From CALGYY01 sp963678485 (GTDB lineage: Bacteria > Bacteroidota > Bacteroidia > Bacteroidales > CAIWKO01): a DNA stretch of 64,000 nt. Location of the stretch: the NCBI GenBank assembly GCA_963678485.1, contig OY782882.1, positions 1,860,001 through 1,924,000 on the forward strand, written 5' to 3'. The notes beneath the pieces were generated by a model, which saw only the letters and a program-made list of their open reading frames with translations, was not told where the DNA came from and searched no databases. The position numbers and the translations under genes were made by a program. Each line of letters begins with the position of its first letter. The first letter of the stretch is position 1. Shown piece after piece: positions 35,369 to 43,938 of the stretch.

Positions 35369-37501
35369 ATGACTCGTTCTCTGCTAATCATGCTACTTAG
35401 TTTTACAATTCTTCAGGCAACTTCACAGACCAAAAACATCAAGTACCTCTGCGATCCCGTCGATGTTGCTGAAGTTCCCACGCACTTTAGTCTTGGCTCT
35501 ATGGGTGGCTTTTATACTTATACGGAAGCTATTGCTCAACTTGACTCTATGCGCAAATGGTATCCTTCGCTAATCTCCCAAAAAACGCAAATCGGAACTT
35601 CCATTGAGGGTCGTGCAATTTATCAGGTACGCATTAGCGACAACCCCGACATCAACGAGCCTGAGCCACAATTGCTTTATACTGCGCTACACCATTCTCA
35701 GGAACCAGCCTCCTTGCAACAGTTAATAATGTATATGTATTATCTGCTTGAAAATTATGCAACGAATCCCGAAATACAATACCTCGTAAATTCGCTCGAC
35801 ATCAATTTCGTTCCTGTAGTCAATCCTGATGGCTATGTGTACAACGAACAGCAAAACCCCACTGGTGGTGGAACATGGCGAAAAAACAGGCGACAAGTTG
35901 GATTATTCTATGGAGTTGACCTTAATCGCAATTACGGATATGCCTTTGGTTATGACGAAATCGGGTCGAGCTCTATTAGTGTTCATCCATGGTACCGGGG
36001 CGATAGTGCATTTTCGGAACCTGAATCACAGGCCATGCGGACATTTATCGAAGCACATGATTTTAAATTGGCTATGAACTGGCATTCCTATGGAAACTAT
36101 CTGATATATCCCTGGAATTACGAAACGCTACTTACCAATGATTCCGTTCTTTTTGAGCAGTTCTCACGTTATCTTACCTTACAGAGTCACTACAGATTTG
36201 GCACTTGCGATCAAACCTATGGATACAACAGTAATGGTGACGCTGATGATTGGGCATATGGAGATCTTACAAATAAAAGCAAGATAATCTCATTTACTGC
36301 AGAGATTGGCTCGTCATCAGATGGTTTTTGGCCTGCGGCGACCAACATCACCGGGCTTTGCCAGCAATCAATTGATATGAACCTTCGGTTCACCCGGCTT
36401 GCAACGAAATATGCTATTGTAAATGATTTAAGCTCGGGCTACATCGACCAGCTACAAGGGAAATTGCCTTTCGAAGTGTACTGTCTGGGCATGGATGCTC
36501 CCGCTTCGTTTACGGTAAGCCTTTCGGCGATAAGTCCTGAAATCACTGCTACCGGCACATCATTCTCGACACCCTCATTAAACACATTGGATCAATTTCA
36601 CGATTCGATTTCATATAGTTTATCCCCCTTTATTGCACAGGGCACATCAATAAAGTTTCTTTTGCAAATCAGCAATGGGACGTTTACCTGGGCAGATACT
36701 ATTGTGAAACTTTTCAATCATATCGATACCCTTTTTGCTGATCCCTGCAATTCTTTTAATCAATGGGACAATAGTGGATGGCAAGCTGATACTGAAGAGT
36801 ACGTCTCTTCTCCTTCAGCATTTACTGAATCTCCGGGAGGAAATTATGGACTATTGCAATCGGCTTCAATGGAAACTCAGAATCCTATTGACCTCAGCTA
36901 TTATTCAAAGGCAGTGTTGCAATTCCGTGCAAAATGGAATCTTGAAATTGCTTACGATTGGATGGAAATATATGCATCCACCGACGATGGCTCAAGTTGG
37001 ACGCCACTTTGCGGAACATACTCCTCTTATGGTAGTGATGACCAATCCTTTCAGGAGCCCGTATACGATGGTTTTATCAATGAATGGGTCATGGAAGAAA
37101 TTCCGTTGGATAACTTCACAGGTGGGCCGTTGAAACTCAAGTTCACTTTTAACAGCGACCAAACACACTCTTTTGATGGAGTGTGGATTGATGATATTCT
37201 TGTGCTTGCCAAAGACAATACTGCATCCTCAGAAGCTAATGATATATGTGAACATCGTTCCTTAATATTCCCAAATCCCGCCACCGACAAGCTTTTCGTT
37301 GAATATGGCCAGCCAGAGGCAGGTCATCAAACAATTTGTATTTACGATCTAGCAGGCCGTCAGGTACAAAAAACGCAGTCTAACGAATCACATGCAAAAA
37401 AAACCGAAATCAATTTAAGTGATCTTTCTCCGGGACTTTATGTACTTCGAATATCCTCGAATTCAAGAGTGGAGGTGCAGATGTTTGGGGTGGTGAGGTA
37501 A
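35369..37501 (+). CDS. Secreted M14 zinc carboxypeptidase with T9SS type A domain
   Basis: This 710-residue protein starts at ATG 35369, giving the signal peptide SLLIMLLSFTILQATSQ. The frame is open to 35318, but that upstream stretch is not signal-like. The M14 (carboxypeptidase A/T-type) domain occupies about residues 45-370. It shows the zinc HxxE motif at His109-Glu112 (ALHHSQEPAS), NPDGYVYNE, WRKNRR, the GVDLNRNYGYAFG block, the third zinc ligand in NWHSYGNYLIYPWN and the catalytic Glu in FTAEIGSSSDGFWP. A MAM/jelly-roll-like region follows, then a T9SS type A sorting domain (LIFPNPATDKLFVEY, TICIYDLAGRQVQ, DLSPGLYVLRIS). It would act as a cell-surface protease. Confidence 0.93.
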   Translation: MTRSLLIMLLSFTILQATSQTKNIKYLCDPVDVAEVPTHFSLGSMGGFYTYTEAIAQLDSMRKWYPSLISQKTQIGTSIEGRAIYQVRISDNPDINEPEPQLLYTALHHSQEPASLQQLIMYMYYLLENYATNPEIQYLVNSLDINFVPVVNPDGYVYNEQQNPTGGGTWRKNRRQVGLFYGVDLNRNYGYAFGYDEIGSSSISVHPWYRGDSAFSEPESQAMRTFIEAHDFKLAMNWHSYGNYLIYPWNYETLLTNDSVLFEQFSRYLTLQSHYRFGTCDQTYGYNSNGDADDWAYGDLTNKSKIISFTAEIGSSSDGFWPAATNITGLCQQSIDMNLRFTRLATKYAIVNDLSSGYIDQLQGKLPFEVYCLGMDAPASFTVSLSAISPEITATGTSFSTPSLNTLDQFHDSISYSLSPFIAQGTSIKFLLQISNGTFTWADTIVKLFNHIDTLFADPCNSFNQWDNSGWQADTEEYVSSPSAFTESPGGNYGLLQSASMETQNPIDLSYYSKAVLQFRAKWNLEIAYDWMEIYASTDDGSSWTPLCGTYSSYGSDDQSFQEPVYDGFINEWVMEEIPLDNFTGGPLKLKFTFNSDQTHSFDGVWIDDILVLAKDNTASSEANDICEHRSLIFPNPATDKLFVEYGQPEAGHQTICIYDLAGRQVQKTQSNESHAKKTEINLSDLSPGLYVLRISSNSRVEVQMFGVVR

Positions 37502-37571
37502 CACAAACGACGAAGCAATAAAGACAATCCTCTGATTTTAATTCCAGAAATAATGCAAGATGCTGTGCAAA

Positions 37572-37608
37572 CAAAAAGGGTCGCAAACTTTAATCGTCTG
37601 CAACCCTT
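37572..37608 (-). terminator. Rho-independent terminator of tRNA-Lys
   Basis: A 13-bp stem, 37576-37588 with 37596-37608 (two G-U pairs in the RNA), has a 7-nt loop and is followed by a U run on the minus strand. It starts 8 nt beyond the tRNA 3' end and also faces the end of the M14 peptidase gene. Confidence 0.85.
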
Positions 37609-37616
37609 GATAATTC

Positions 37617-37692
37617 TGGTCTCCCCGACAGGATTCGAACCTGTGACCCATTGATTAAGAGTCAATTGCTCTACCAGCTGAGCTACGGAGAG
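37617..37692 (-). tRNA. tRNA-Lys (anticodon CTT)
   Basis: A 76-nt cloverleaf on the minus strand. The acceptor stem CTCTCCG / CGGGGAG has one G-U pair. The D arm is GCTC-AGCTGGTA-GAGC, the anticodon stem ATTGA / TCAAT with loop CTCTTAA gives anticodon CTT, and the T arm is ACAGG-TTCGAAT-CCTGT. The discriminator is A and CCA is encoded (37617-37619). It is flanked by its own promoter and terminator. Confidence 0.97.
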
Positions 37693-37708
37693 ATTTAAAA
37701 CTGGAGCG

Positions 37709-37716
37709 CAAAATTA
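37709..37716 (-). promoter_or_regulatory. tRNA-Lys promoter -7 element with GC-rich discriminator
   Basis: Minus-strand TAATTTTG ends 16 nt before the tRNA 5' end. It is followed by CGCTCC, identical to the sequence after the tRNA-Leu -7 element. No -33 TTG match is clear. Confidence 0.6.
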
Positions 37717-37852
37717 CTAAAAAACTTTGAATGACGAAAGTATTTCTGATTTTTATGTAATACATACCATCAGAGGACTATAAAGACCTCCGCCCACTAA
37801 ATGGGATTACTCAAATTCTCTCTTTGTTCCTGAGCGTTACTTTGATTATAAT

Positions 37853-37860
37853 TATATTTG
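37853..37860 (+). promoter_or_regulatory. Candidate -7 element for small lipoprotein gene
   Basis: TATATTTG lies 23 nt before ATG 37884. Its position argues against the longer frame that opens at 37824, which would place the promoter inside the coding region. Confidence 0.45.
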
Positions 37861-37883
37861 ATGTGCTTCTAGATTCCTTTCAT

Positions 37884-38273
37884 ATGAAAAAGATTCTGCT
37901 CTTGCTCACGGTAATTCTAGGGTTCGGTGCTTGCTGCGATTGCTTTGACGAAAGCGATTATGATATGCATTTTCAATTTACCAATGAATCTGACACCAAT
38001 ACTATTTATTGGATCATTACAGAAAAGGGCAATTTAAGCCATCCACTCGACACCATTTTTTCAAGGGCTTCAGCAATAACCCTCGATGGCACTCGAGATG
38101 CGGATTATATTATCAGACGCGATACCCCATTCTTCGAACATTACATCACCGAGATCAACATCGAAGGCAAATCCAAAGGTCCTTGTAAATGCATCAACAT
38201 AACAAAAATGGATTTTAAATTCGACGGCATTCAGAAAACAATGGAGGATCTTCCGTTCCAGATTCCCAATTAG
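37884..38273 (+). CDS. Small lipoprotein of unknown function
   Basis: This 129-residue protein starts at ATG 37884 with a lipoprotein signal (ILLLLTVILGFGAC, acylated Cys about 17), followed by a CDCF motif. The rest has two strands-rich halves with two more Cys (GPCKCINI). I do not recognise a family. The frame opens further upstream at 37824 but that part carries no signal peptide features and contains the promoter. Immediately after the stop codon (2 nt) begins the 149-bp palindromic element, so that element could act on the 3' end of this transcript. Confidence 0.7.
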   Translation: MKKILLLLTVILGFGACCDCFDESDYDMHFQFTNESDTNTIYWIITEKGNLSHPLDTIFSRASAITLDGTRDADYIIRRDTPFFEHYITEINIEGKSKGPCKCINITKMDFKFDGIQKTMEDLPFQIPN

Positions 38274-38274
38274 A

Positions 38275-38423
38275 GTCCGTCCATAAACTCAGTGACTGAT
38301 CAGAAAGCTCTCTCGCCTAAGGCGAGACAAGGCGTCCGAAGTGTTGGCGGGCAAGAGTTTACTGGTGTAATCGACTGCCCGACAATACGAGGACAACGCC
38401 GCAGACGGACTTTATGGACAGGC
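38275..38423. repeat. 149-bp nested imperfect palindrome (MITE/REP-like or structured RNA)
   Basis: The ends share GTCCATAAA in inverted orientation (left 38279-38287; right, reverse complement, 38411-38419) and adjacent similar bases. Inside are a perfect 7-bp hairpin TCTCGCC-TAA-GGCGAGA (38311-38327) and a long imperfect inverted repeat, 38331-38353 against 38376-38400, with 6 perfect pairs at the apex (CGGGCA/TGCCCG) and GGCGT/ACGCC at the base. The segment is GC richer than its surroundings and contains no ORF. Confidence 0.6.
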
Positions 38424-38515
38424 ACTAATTAATACGAGATCTTGAAAACCAACCCATATCCGTCTAAAAATTAATATCGTCAGAAGCATCAGCTAGTTTT
38501 TTTAATTGAATTGTA

Positions 38516-38523
38516 TACATTTG
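38516..38523 (+). promoter_or_regulatory. Candidate -7 element for T9SS-type-B-like lipoprotein gene
   Basis: TACATTTG lies 20 nt before ATG 38544 and inside the alternative longer frame from 38511, which supports the shorter start. Confidence 0.45.
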
Positions 38524-38543
38524 CTGCAAACGATCCGATAAAG

Positions 38544-39047
38544 ATGATGAAAAAGATACTGTATTTGATGATGGCATTGATTACCATCTTCGGCTGCACA
38601 AAATCCACCATTAAAAATAATGGCTGCGGAGATCCGCCACTGACGGGCGATTTATGCCTCCCCAACGTTTTTTCTCCCAATGGAGATAATATTAATGATT
38701 CGCTCTTCGTGCGCCAAAGCCCCGGACATCCTCAGGTCGTCACCCTTGAATTTAAAGTGATTGATGCAGTGGGAACCGTCATGTTCTCTACCACCGATCC
38801 GGCTCTTGGTTGGTCAGGCATGTATAATGGTACTATCCAATCAGGAATTTATAAAACCGAAGTCCATGCCTCAATGAGCAATGGTGCAACTATAGATTTC
38901 AACGGAACCATCACCTGCCTCGCTGAACGACCTAAAACCCACATTATCAATAAATGCACTGATTGTCGCTTTGATAGCCAGTTTGACGGCGATGGAAATT
39001 TTGATGCATCCTTGCCCACAAATGAAACGATTGATATTTGCAATTAA
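38544..39047 (+). CDS. Lipoprotein with gliding-motility (CHU_C, T9SS type B-like) domain
   Basis: This 167-residue protein has a lipoprotein signal (ILYLMMALITIFGC, Cys about 17). The body matches the gliding-motility-associated C-terminal domain: CLPNVFSPNGDNINDSLFV, LEFKVIDAVGTVMFST, WSGMYNGTIQSGIYKTEV. In secreted proteins this domain is the T9SS type B sorting signal. Here it makes up most of the protein and is followed by 40 extra residues with three Cys and DGDGN-like loops, so it may not act as a sorting signal. A lipid-anchored stand-alone domain of this type is unusual. The start is chosen by signal-peptide form and by a promoter at 38516. Confidence 0.8.
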   Translation: MMKKILYLMMALITIFGCTKSTIKNNGCGDPPLTGDLCLPNVFSPNGDNINDSLFVRQSPGHPQVVTLEFKVIDAVGTVMFSTTDPALGWSGMYNGTIQSGIYKTEVHASMSNGATIDFNGTITCLAERPKTHIINKCTDCRFDSQFDGDGNFDASLPTNETIDICN

Positions 39048-39110
39048 TGCCAATCGCTGATTTCGTACCTTCACCGCCTTGCAAAAGATTTTTTTGAAAT
39101 CTGCGCGCAA

Positions 39111-39143
39111 TTTGGCTGTTTTCAAAAAAAATACTTATGTTTG
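39111..39143 (+). promoter_or_regulatory. Promoter for glutamine synthetase
   Basis: TTTG (39111-39114), 21 nt, TATGTTTG (39136-39143). The predicted leader to ATG 39201 is about 50 nt. Both elements are exact, with standard spacing. Confidence 0.65.
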
Positions 39144-39200
39144 AACAGGCAAATATGTGCTGATTAACATTTATTTTTCATATTATCTAATTGTTTATAT

Positions 39201-40703
39201 ATGGATACAAAACTTGAATTGAGCCCAAACCGCTTGGTCGCATTTTTAGGAAAACCTGCAGCAGAATTCACCAAGGCGGATATTATCAATTATATCAAAT
39301 CCAATGGAATTCAAATGGTGAATTTCAGATATGTGGGGGGTGATGATCGACTTAAATCGTTGAATTTCGTTATCAATAACATGAAACATCTGGACGACAT
39401 ACTGTCCGGTGGCGAACGTGTTGATGGCTCCAGTTTATTCTCTCACATTGAGGCCGGATCGAGCGATTTGTATGTTATGCCGCGTTTTAAAACCGCTTTC
39501 GTAAACCCGTTTACCGATATTCCCACATTGGATATTCTGTGTTCGTATTTCAATAAAGATGGTGAACCCCTTGCCAGTTCTCCTCAGAATATTTTAAAGA
39601 ATGCTGCAAAATCGCTTTACGACACCACCGGACTTCGCATGGAAGCTATGGGCGAACTGGAATTTTATGTCATCAGTGAAAAAGATGAGCTCTTTCAGGC
39701 GACAGATCAAAAAGGATATCACGAATCTTCCCCCTTTACTAAATGGGAACATTTCCGCGCTGAGTCCATGCTTGCTATCGCACAAGCTGGTGGGAATATA
39801 AAATACGGTCATTCCGAAGTGGGTAATTTCTCCATTGGAAACAAAGTGTATGAACAAAATGAAATTGAGTTCACACCAACAGATATTGAGGATGCTGCTG
39901 ACCAATTGATAATCGCAAAATGGATACTTCGTTCAATGGCATATCAATATGGCATCACGCTGACCTTTGCTCCAAAAATAACTGTGGGTAAGGCTGGTAG
40001 CGGTATGCATATTCATATGCGCCTTATGAAAGACGGTAAAAGTGTGATGACAGAAAACGGAAAACTTAGTGATACAGCCAAAAAAGCCATCGCTGGTTTT
40101 ATGACGCTCGCACCTTCGCTTACTGCCTTCGGCAACACTAATCCTTCTTCATACTTCCGTTTGGTACCACATCAGGAAGCACCAACCAATGTTTGCTGGG
40201 GCGATCGCAATCGCAGTGTATTAGTACGTGTACCTCTAGGATGGTGCGGTGTGTCAAACATGACCAATCTGGCTAATCCTTTGGAACCCCCGTTCAAAGG
40301 CGACTTTAGCGATAAACAAACTATGGAGTTCCGTTGTCCGGATGGCTCTGCTGACATCTATTTACTTATGGCAGGCCTTACTGTTGCTGCACGACAGGGA
40401 CTTGAGATGAAAGATGCTCTTGATATTGCGCAACGAAATTATGTTGATGTGAATATTTTTCACGACGAGCACAAAGAAAAAACCAAATGCCTCGACCAAT
40501 TACCTTCATCCTGTTATGAATCTTCACTACGTTTACAGGAACATGCCGAGTATTACAAAAAATACGATGTATTCACTCAGGGAATGATTGATGGTCTGGT
40601 GAATGGCTTGCAAAAATTCGATGATAAGACCTTACGTAAAGAGATTGCCGGCAACGAAGAAGCAATACTGCAATTGGTCGAACGATATTTCCATTGCGGG
40701 TAA
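39201..40703 (+). CDS. glnA: Glutamine synthetase, type I-like
   Basis: This 500-residue enzyme forms glutamine from glutamate, ammonia and ATP. It is close in length to GSI. N-terminal beta-grasp (VNFRYVGGDDRLKSLNFVI) is followed by the catalytic domain. Visible signatures are MEAMGELEFYVI (metal-site Glu), EVGNFSIGNKVYEQNEIEFTP, AGSGMHIHMRL (the GxGxHxH metal/ATP block), NPSSYFRLVPHQEAPTNVCWGDRNRSVLVRVPL and TMEFRCPDGSADIYL (the R-x-P-D substrate loop). No adenylylation-loop assignment is safe. It has a strong promoter of its own. Glutamine is the amide donor for GatDE 3 kb downstream, but there is no direct link in the operon structure. Confidence 0.93.
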   Translation: MDTKLELSPNRLVAFLGKPAAEFTKADIINYIKSNGIQMVNFRYVGGDDRLKSLNFVINNMKHLDDILSGGERVDGSSLFSHIEAGSSDLYVMPRFKTAFVNPFTDIPTLDILCSYFNKDGEPLASSPQNILKNAAKSLYDTTGLRMEAMGELEFYVISEKDELFQATDQKGYHESSPFTKWEHFRAESMLAIAQAGGNIKYGHSEVGNFSIGNKVYEQNEIEFTPTDIEDAADQLIIAKWILRSMAYQYGITLTFAPKITVGKAGSGMHIHMRLMKDGKSVMTENGKLSDTAKKAIAGFMTLAPSLTAFGNTNPSSYFRLVPHQEAPTNVCWGDRNRSVLVRVPLGWCGVSNMTNLANPLEPPFKGDFSDKQTMEFRCPDGSADIYLLMAGLTVAARQGLEMKDALDIAQRNYVDVNIFHDEHKEKTKCLDQLPSSCYESSLRLQEHAEYYKKYDVFTQGMIDGLVNGLQKFDDKTLRKEIAGNEEAILQLVERYFHCG

Positions 40704-40730
40704 TATCAAAGCGTCTCGAAAAGAATAACA

Positions 40731-41660
40731 CTATTTTTCGGTGTCGTCCATTTCTCTTCCATAATAGATATTCAGATAATTCTGATATCGCAATAAATGA
40801 ATTTCTCCTGATTCTGCAGCACGTTCCACTGCGCAATCAGGCTCTCCAGTATGTGTACAATTATGATACTTGCATTCTGGCAATAGTGCAAACATTTCAG
40901 GAAAATAATGGGTGAGTTCTTCTTTATAAAAGTCAACAAGTCCGAATTCCTTGATACCCGGGGTATCGATAATGTAGCCACCCATCTTTAATGGATGCAT
41001 TTCTGCGAAGGTTGTAGTATGTTTACCTTTCATTGAAAAGAGCGAAAGATCTGCAGTGCGTAGCTTCAGTCCCGGTTCCACGGCATTTACGAGTGCGGTT
41101 TTCCCAACGCCTGAATGACCAGCAATCAGTGATGTTTTGCCATGCATAACTGCTTTCAGAGAATCAATATTTGTCCCCTTTAATGCCGACACACGCATGC
41201 ACGGATAACCGATTTTTTCGTACATATCGGTGATTTCCTGCACTCGTGCGTCCATATCTTCATCTGTGACATCACATTTATTAAAAACAATGATAACCGG
41301 TATTTTGTAGGCCTCTGCGGTAACCAGCATTCTGTCCATAAACCCTGTGGAAGTCCGCGGAAATGCCAAAGTAACGACCAGTAACAACTGATCAATATTT
41401 GATGCGATGATATGTACAGATTTTGAAAGCTTGGTGGATTTACGGATAATATAATTCTTTCGTGGATGTATCTTATAGATTACACTCCCCTCGTCTTTCT
41501 CTGATTCCTTAAATGATACATTATCTCCTACAGCCACCGGATTGGTTGCTTTCAGTCCCTTGATGCGGAAAATGCCTTTTAATCTGCACTCAACCGTTAC
41601 ACCTTCCTCAGTTCTTACAAAATAAGAACTTCCCACAGATTTAATCACCACACCATCCAC
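40731..41660 (-). CDS. rsgA: Ribosome small-subunit-dependent GTPase RsgA
   Basis: This 309-residue, circularly permuted GTPase assists maturation of the 30S subunit. An N-terminal OB fold (VIKSVGSSYFVRTEEGVTVECRLKG) is followed by a GTPase domain with motifs in permuted order: NKCD (G4; VFNKCDVTDED), SALKG (G5), GHSGVGKTALVNA (G1), HTTTF (G2) and DTPGIKEFGL (G3). The C-terminal zinc-binding Cys/His cluster is present (CKYHNCTHTGEPDC). The gap to the cupin gene upstream is 5 nt, so the two form one transcript. Confidence 0.97.
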   Translation of the reverse strand: MDGVVIKSVGSSYFVRTEEGVTVECRLKGIFRIKGLKATNPVAVGDNVSFKESEKDEGSVIYKIHPRKNYIIRKSTKLSKSVHIIASNIDQLLLVVTLAFPRTSTGFMDRMLVTAEAYKIPVIIVFNKCDVTDEDMDARVQEITDMYEKIGYPCMRVSALKGTNIDSLKAVMHGKTSLIAGHSGVGKTALVNAVEPGLKLRTADLSLFSMKGKHTTTFAEMHPLKMGGYIIDTPGIKEFGLVDFYKEELTHYFPEMFALLPECKYHNCTHTGEPDCAVERAAESGEIHLLRYQNYLNIYYGREMDDTEK

Positions 41661-41665
41661 GCTGC

Positions 41666-41935
41666 TTACTTAAAATTGTAATGTTTCCTGACGGACTTTT
41701 TAATATCCCAGGTGCACTTTAATCCATCCTCAAAAGTAACAAAATCGTCCTTTACAATCTTAAAAGCGCCGTGATCCGTTTCGACCAATACCTCTCCTTC
41801 CAGAATGTAACACTCCTCCGTCCCTTCATAAACCCAATCAAAACGGGAAACATCCTTCTCCCAGACAGGCCAATGCTCAATACGACGTTCCAGTACTTCT
41901 TCTTTCGAAAGCTTTTTGATAATTACGGTAGGCAT
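41666..41935 (-). CDS. Cupin-domain protein (DUF861/EutQ-like)
   Basis: This 89-residue single-cupin protein shows WPVWEKDVSRFDWVYEGTEECYILEGEV and DFVTFEDGLKCTWDIKKSVRKHY, which matches the small (S)-ureidoglycine aminohydrolase-like/DUF861 cupins, with a Glu/Cys-containing metal-site region. The cellular role is unknown. It lies 5 nt upstream of rsgA, and the promoter TTG-19 nt-TATCTTTG precedes it. Confidence 0.85.
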   Translation of the reverse strand: MPTVIIKKLSKEEVLERRIEHWPVWEKDVSRFDWVYEGTEECYILEGEVLVETDHGAFKIVKDDFVTFEDGLKCTWDIKKSVRKHYNFK

Positions 41936-41969
41936 AATAAGTACTTTTCGATTTTTGTATGAACCAAAA

Positions 41970-41999
41970 CAAAGATACTATAAATGAAGAAAAATACAA
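41970..41999 (-). promoter_or_regulatory. Promoter for cupin-rsgA operon
   Basis: On the minus strand TTG (41997-41999), 19 nt, TATCTTTG (41970-41977). The start codon is about 35 nt downstream. Confidence 0.65.
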
Positions 42000-42039
42000 T
42001 GATTTTTCTTTTTGCCGGATCAATAACAGATTAGAATTG

Positions 42040-42047
42040 TATCTTTG
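42040..42047 (+). promoter_or_regulatory. Candidate -7 element for the 42.1-kb T9SS cargo gene
   Basis: TATCTTTG lies 35 nt before ATG 42083. A TTTG at 42011-42014 is the nearest -33-like element, with 25-nt spacing. Confidence 0.5.
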
Positions 42048-42082
42048 TATGCAACTAAGAATCTAATTTAAAATTTATTTAT

Positions 42083-42844
42083 ATGAAAAAACTGTTACTT
42101 CTTGCTTCTATGGCGATAATGCTGATGTTTTGGACAATCAGCGCAAGCGCACAATGTACTCCCGATCCTCTTGTTACTGACCCTGAAGGAAATGGCGAAA
42201 TGGTACCTGATACACTCGAAGGTTGGGAAGGCACACCAATGAATCTGACACTGAGCATTATTTGTCCTACAAATGCTGTCGTGAATACCACTTCTATTTT
42301 ATTACATCATATCACAATTAAAAGTATTGGAAATAAACCTGCATGGATGTCATACGCAACCAATCCGGCATCCGGCGAATTTGCAGCTGGCAGCCTGCAA
42401 TGCGCTTTAGTAACTGGCACTCCCACCGTTGGTTCTGCTGGTTATACTACTATGAGCGTTATTGTAGATGTTTACGCAAATGTTGGTGGAATGGCACTGC
42501 TCGCAGCAACAGATTATAATAGTGGAATGCCGATGGTTCTTTGGATTCACCCTGCATTAGGTGTTGACGAAATGGGTAACTCCGGATTTGGCGCGATTGC
42601 CCCAAAACCAAACCCCTTCAACGAACAAATGCACATCGGTTGCTATGCTAATGATAACAGAACAGCAAGCTTGAAGGTCATGGACATGGTTGGTAATTTA
42701 ATCTATACCGAAACCATTAGTACTAATGTTGGCGAAAATTATTTCGTGTTCTCTGGTTCTGAACTCAGCAATGGTATCTATTTCTACACGATTAGCGACG
42801 ATCGGGGTAACAGCACTACCAAGAAAATGATTAAGAGCGAATAA
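42083..42844 (+). CDS. Secreted T9SS type A cargo protein
   Basis: This 253-residue protein has a signal peptide (LLLLASMAIMLMFWTISASAQ). The middle section (residues 25-165) is a strand-rich domain with Thr/Ser/Asn repeats and few Cys, and no recognised family. The C-terminal 85 residues form a T9SS type A sorting domain (PKPNPFNEQMHIGC, ASLKVMDMVGNLIYTE, LSNGIYFYTIS, TKKMIKSE). A strong terminator follows after 15 nt, so the gene forms a single-gene unit. Confidence 0.85.
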   Translation: MKKLLLLASMAIMLMFWTISASAQCTPDPLVTDPEGNGEMVPDTLEGWEGTPMNLTLSIICPTNAVVNTTSILLHHITIKSIGNKPAWMSYATNPASGEFAAGSLQCALVTGTPTVGSAGYTTMSVIVDVYANVGGMALLAATDYNSGMPMVLWIHPALGVDEMGNSGFGAIAPKPNPFNEQMHIGCYANDNRTASLKVMDMVGNLIYTETISTNVGENYFVFSGSELSNGIYFYTISDDRGNSTTKKMIKSE

Positions 42845-42859
42845 GCTTATCAACTTTCA

Positions 42860-42888
42860 AATCCCGCTGCCTCAGCGGGATTTTTTTT
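42860..42888 (+). terminator. Rho-independent terminator of the T9SS cargo gene
   Basis: Stem AATCCCGCTG (42860-42869) / CAGCGGGATT (42873-42882), loop CCT, with eight Ts following. The next gene starts 20 nt later. Confidence 0.95.
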
Positions 42889-42907
42889 ACCCTAAACAAA
42901 CTATATT

Positions 42908-43837
42908 ATGAGAAATCTTATCTGTATAATGTATTTCGGTTTGGCATGTTTGATTTCAGCCCCATCGTTAAATGCGCAAAACCCATTCGACGCCGACAGT
43001 GCCTTAGTGGCAATAATAAGTAATGCTGAAACCAGTCAGCAACAAAAGACAACAGCTTGTCTTAAGCTCGACTCAATTGCGATAGCTATAGGAAATCAGG
43101 AAGTACGTGGTAATATCTATGCACGCTTGGCAGGACTAAACTTCAACACTAATCCAAGTCTTGCAATACCCTACTATAAAACTGCGATAATTCTTTATAA
43201 AAAAGTTGATAACAAGCCTTGGACGGCCTTTTCCTACCTCAATATTGGAAGTGTTTTCGATGAAAAACTTAAGGTGTACGATAGCGCTGTTTACTACTTA
43301 AACCTGTCGTATCTTTTATGGATTGAAATTGGCGACACCACTCAGCAAGCGAACATTCTTAAATATTTAGGTTTGCTTAAAGCAAAAACCGGACAGTTTG
43401 AAGAAGGAATAAAAGACGTACGGCTTTCAATAGATTTATTTAAAAAATCAACCTTCCCTCAAGGTGTTGCCGTGGCTTATTTCGATCTTGCGGGTATTTG
43501 GGACGTTCAAAAAAACAGCGATAGTGCGCTTTATTATTATGGGGTGGCTAAGCAAATGCAAACGCAAAATGCCGACTCTTTCAGAATTGCAATCATCAAT
43601 AATAAGTTGATCGAAATCTATCGGCGCATAAACAATCAGCAAGCCTGTAAGACTTTAATCAGTGAAAACGAAAAATTGCTTCCCGAAAAATTGTTTTGGT
43701 CCGTTCCTCTTGAGTTCTATACCAACGCCCTTAAATTTTATGAAACCATCGCCGATAGCAAAAACGTCAAAATCTACCAGCAAAAACGTGAAGCACTAGT
43801 CAGCAAGCTCAAAGCAGACGGAATACAGATTGAGTGA
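42908..43837 (+). CDS. Secreted tetratricopeptide-repeat protein
   Basis: This 309-residue protein has a signal peptide (LICIMYFGLACLISAPSLNAQ). It contains about five TPR-like helical pairs, such as RGNIYARLAGLNFNTNPSLAIPYYKTAIILYKK, WTAFSYLNIGSVFDEKLKVYDSAVYYLNLSYLL, ANILKYLGLLKAKTGQFEEGIKDVRLSIDLF and VAVAYFDLAGIWDVQKNSDSALYYYGVAK (shortened where longer). Secreted TPR proteins in Bacteroidota can feed into two-component systems or scaffold envelope complexes, but no kinase domain is fused here. It ends at a bidirectional terminator. Confidence 0.85.
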   Translation: MRNLICIMYFGLACLISAPSLNAQNPFDADSALVAIISNAETSQQQKTTACLKLDSIAIAIGNQEVRGNIYARLAGLNFNTNPSLAIPYYKTAIILYKKVDNKPWTAFSYLNIGSVFDEKLKVYDSAVYYLNLSYLLWIEIGDTTQQANILKYLGLLKAKTGQFEEGIKDVRLSIDLFKKSTFPQGVAVAYFDLAGIWDVQKNSDSALYYYGVAKQMQTQNADSFRIAIINNKLIEIYRRINNQQACKTLISENEKLLPEKLFWSVPLEFYTNALKFYETIADSKNVKIYQQKREALVSKLKADGIQIE

Positions 43838-43886
43838 ACTGGTTAAAAATTCCAACATCTCATTACTGAAGAAAAATTATCCTCGC

Positions 43887-43930
43887 AAAAAAAATCCCCT
43901 GCAACTTTGAAGTATCAGGGGATTTTATTT
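43887..43930. terminator. Bidirectional terminator between TPR gene and tRNA-Leu
   Basis: An 11-bp perfect stem AAAATCCCCTG (43891-43901) / CAGGGGATTTT (43916-43926), with A and T runs on both sides. It terminates the plus-strand TPR gene and the minus-strand tRNA-Leu. Confidence 0.92.
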
Positions 43931-43938
43931 TTTAAATG

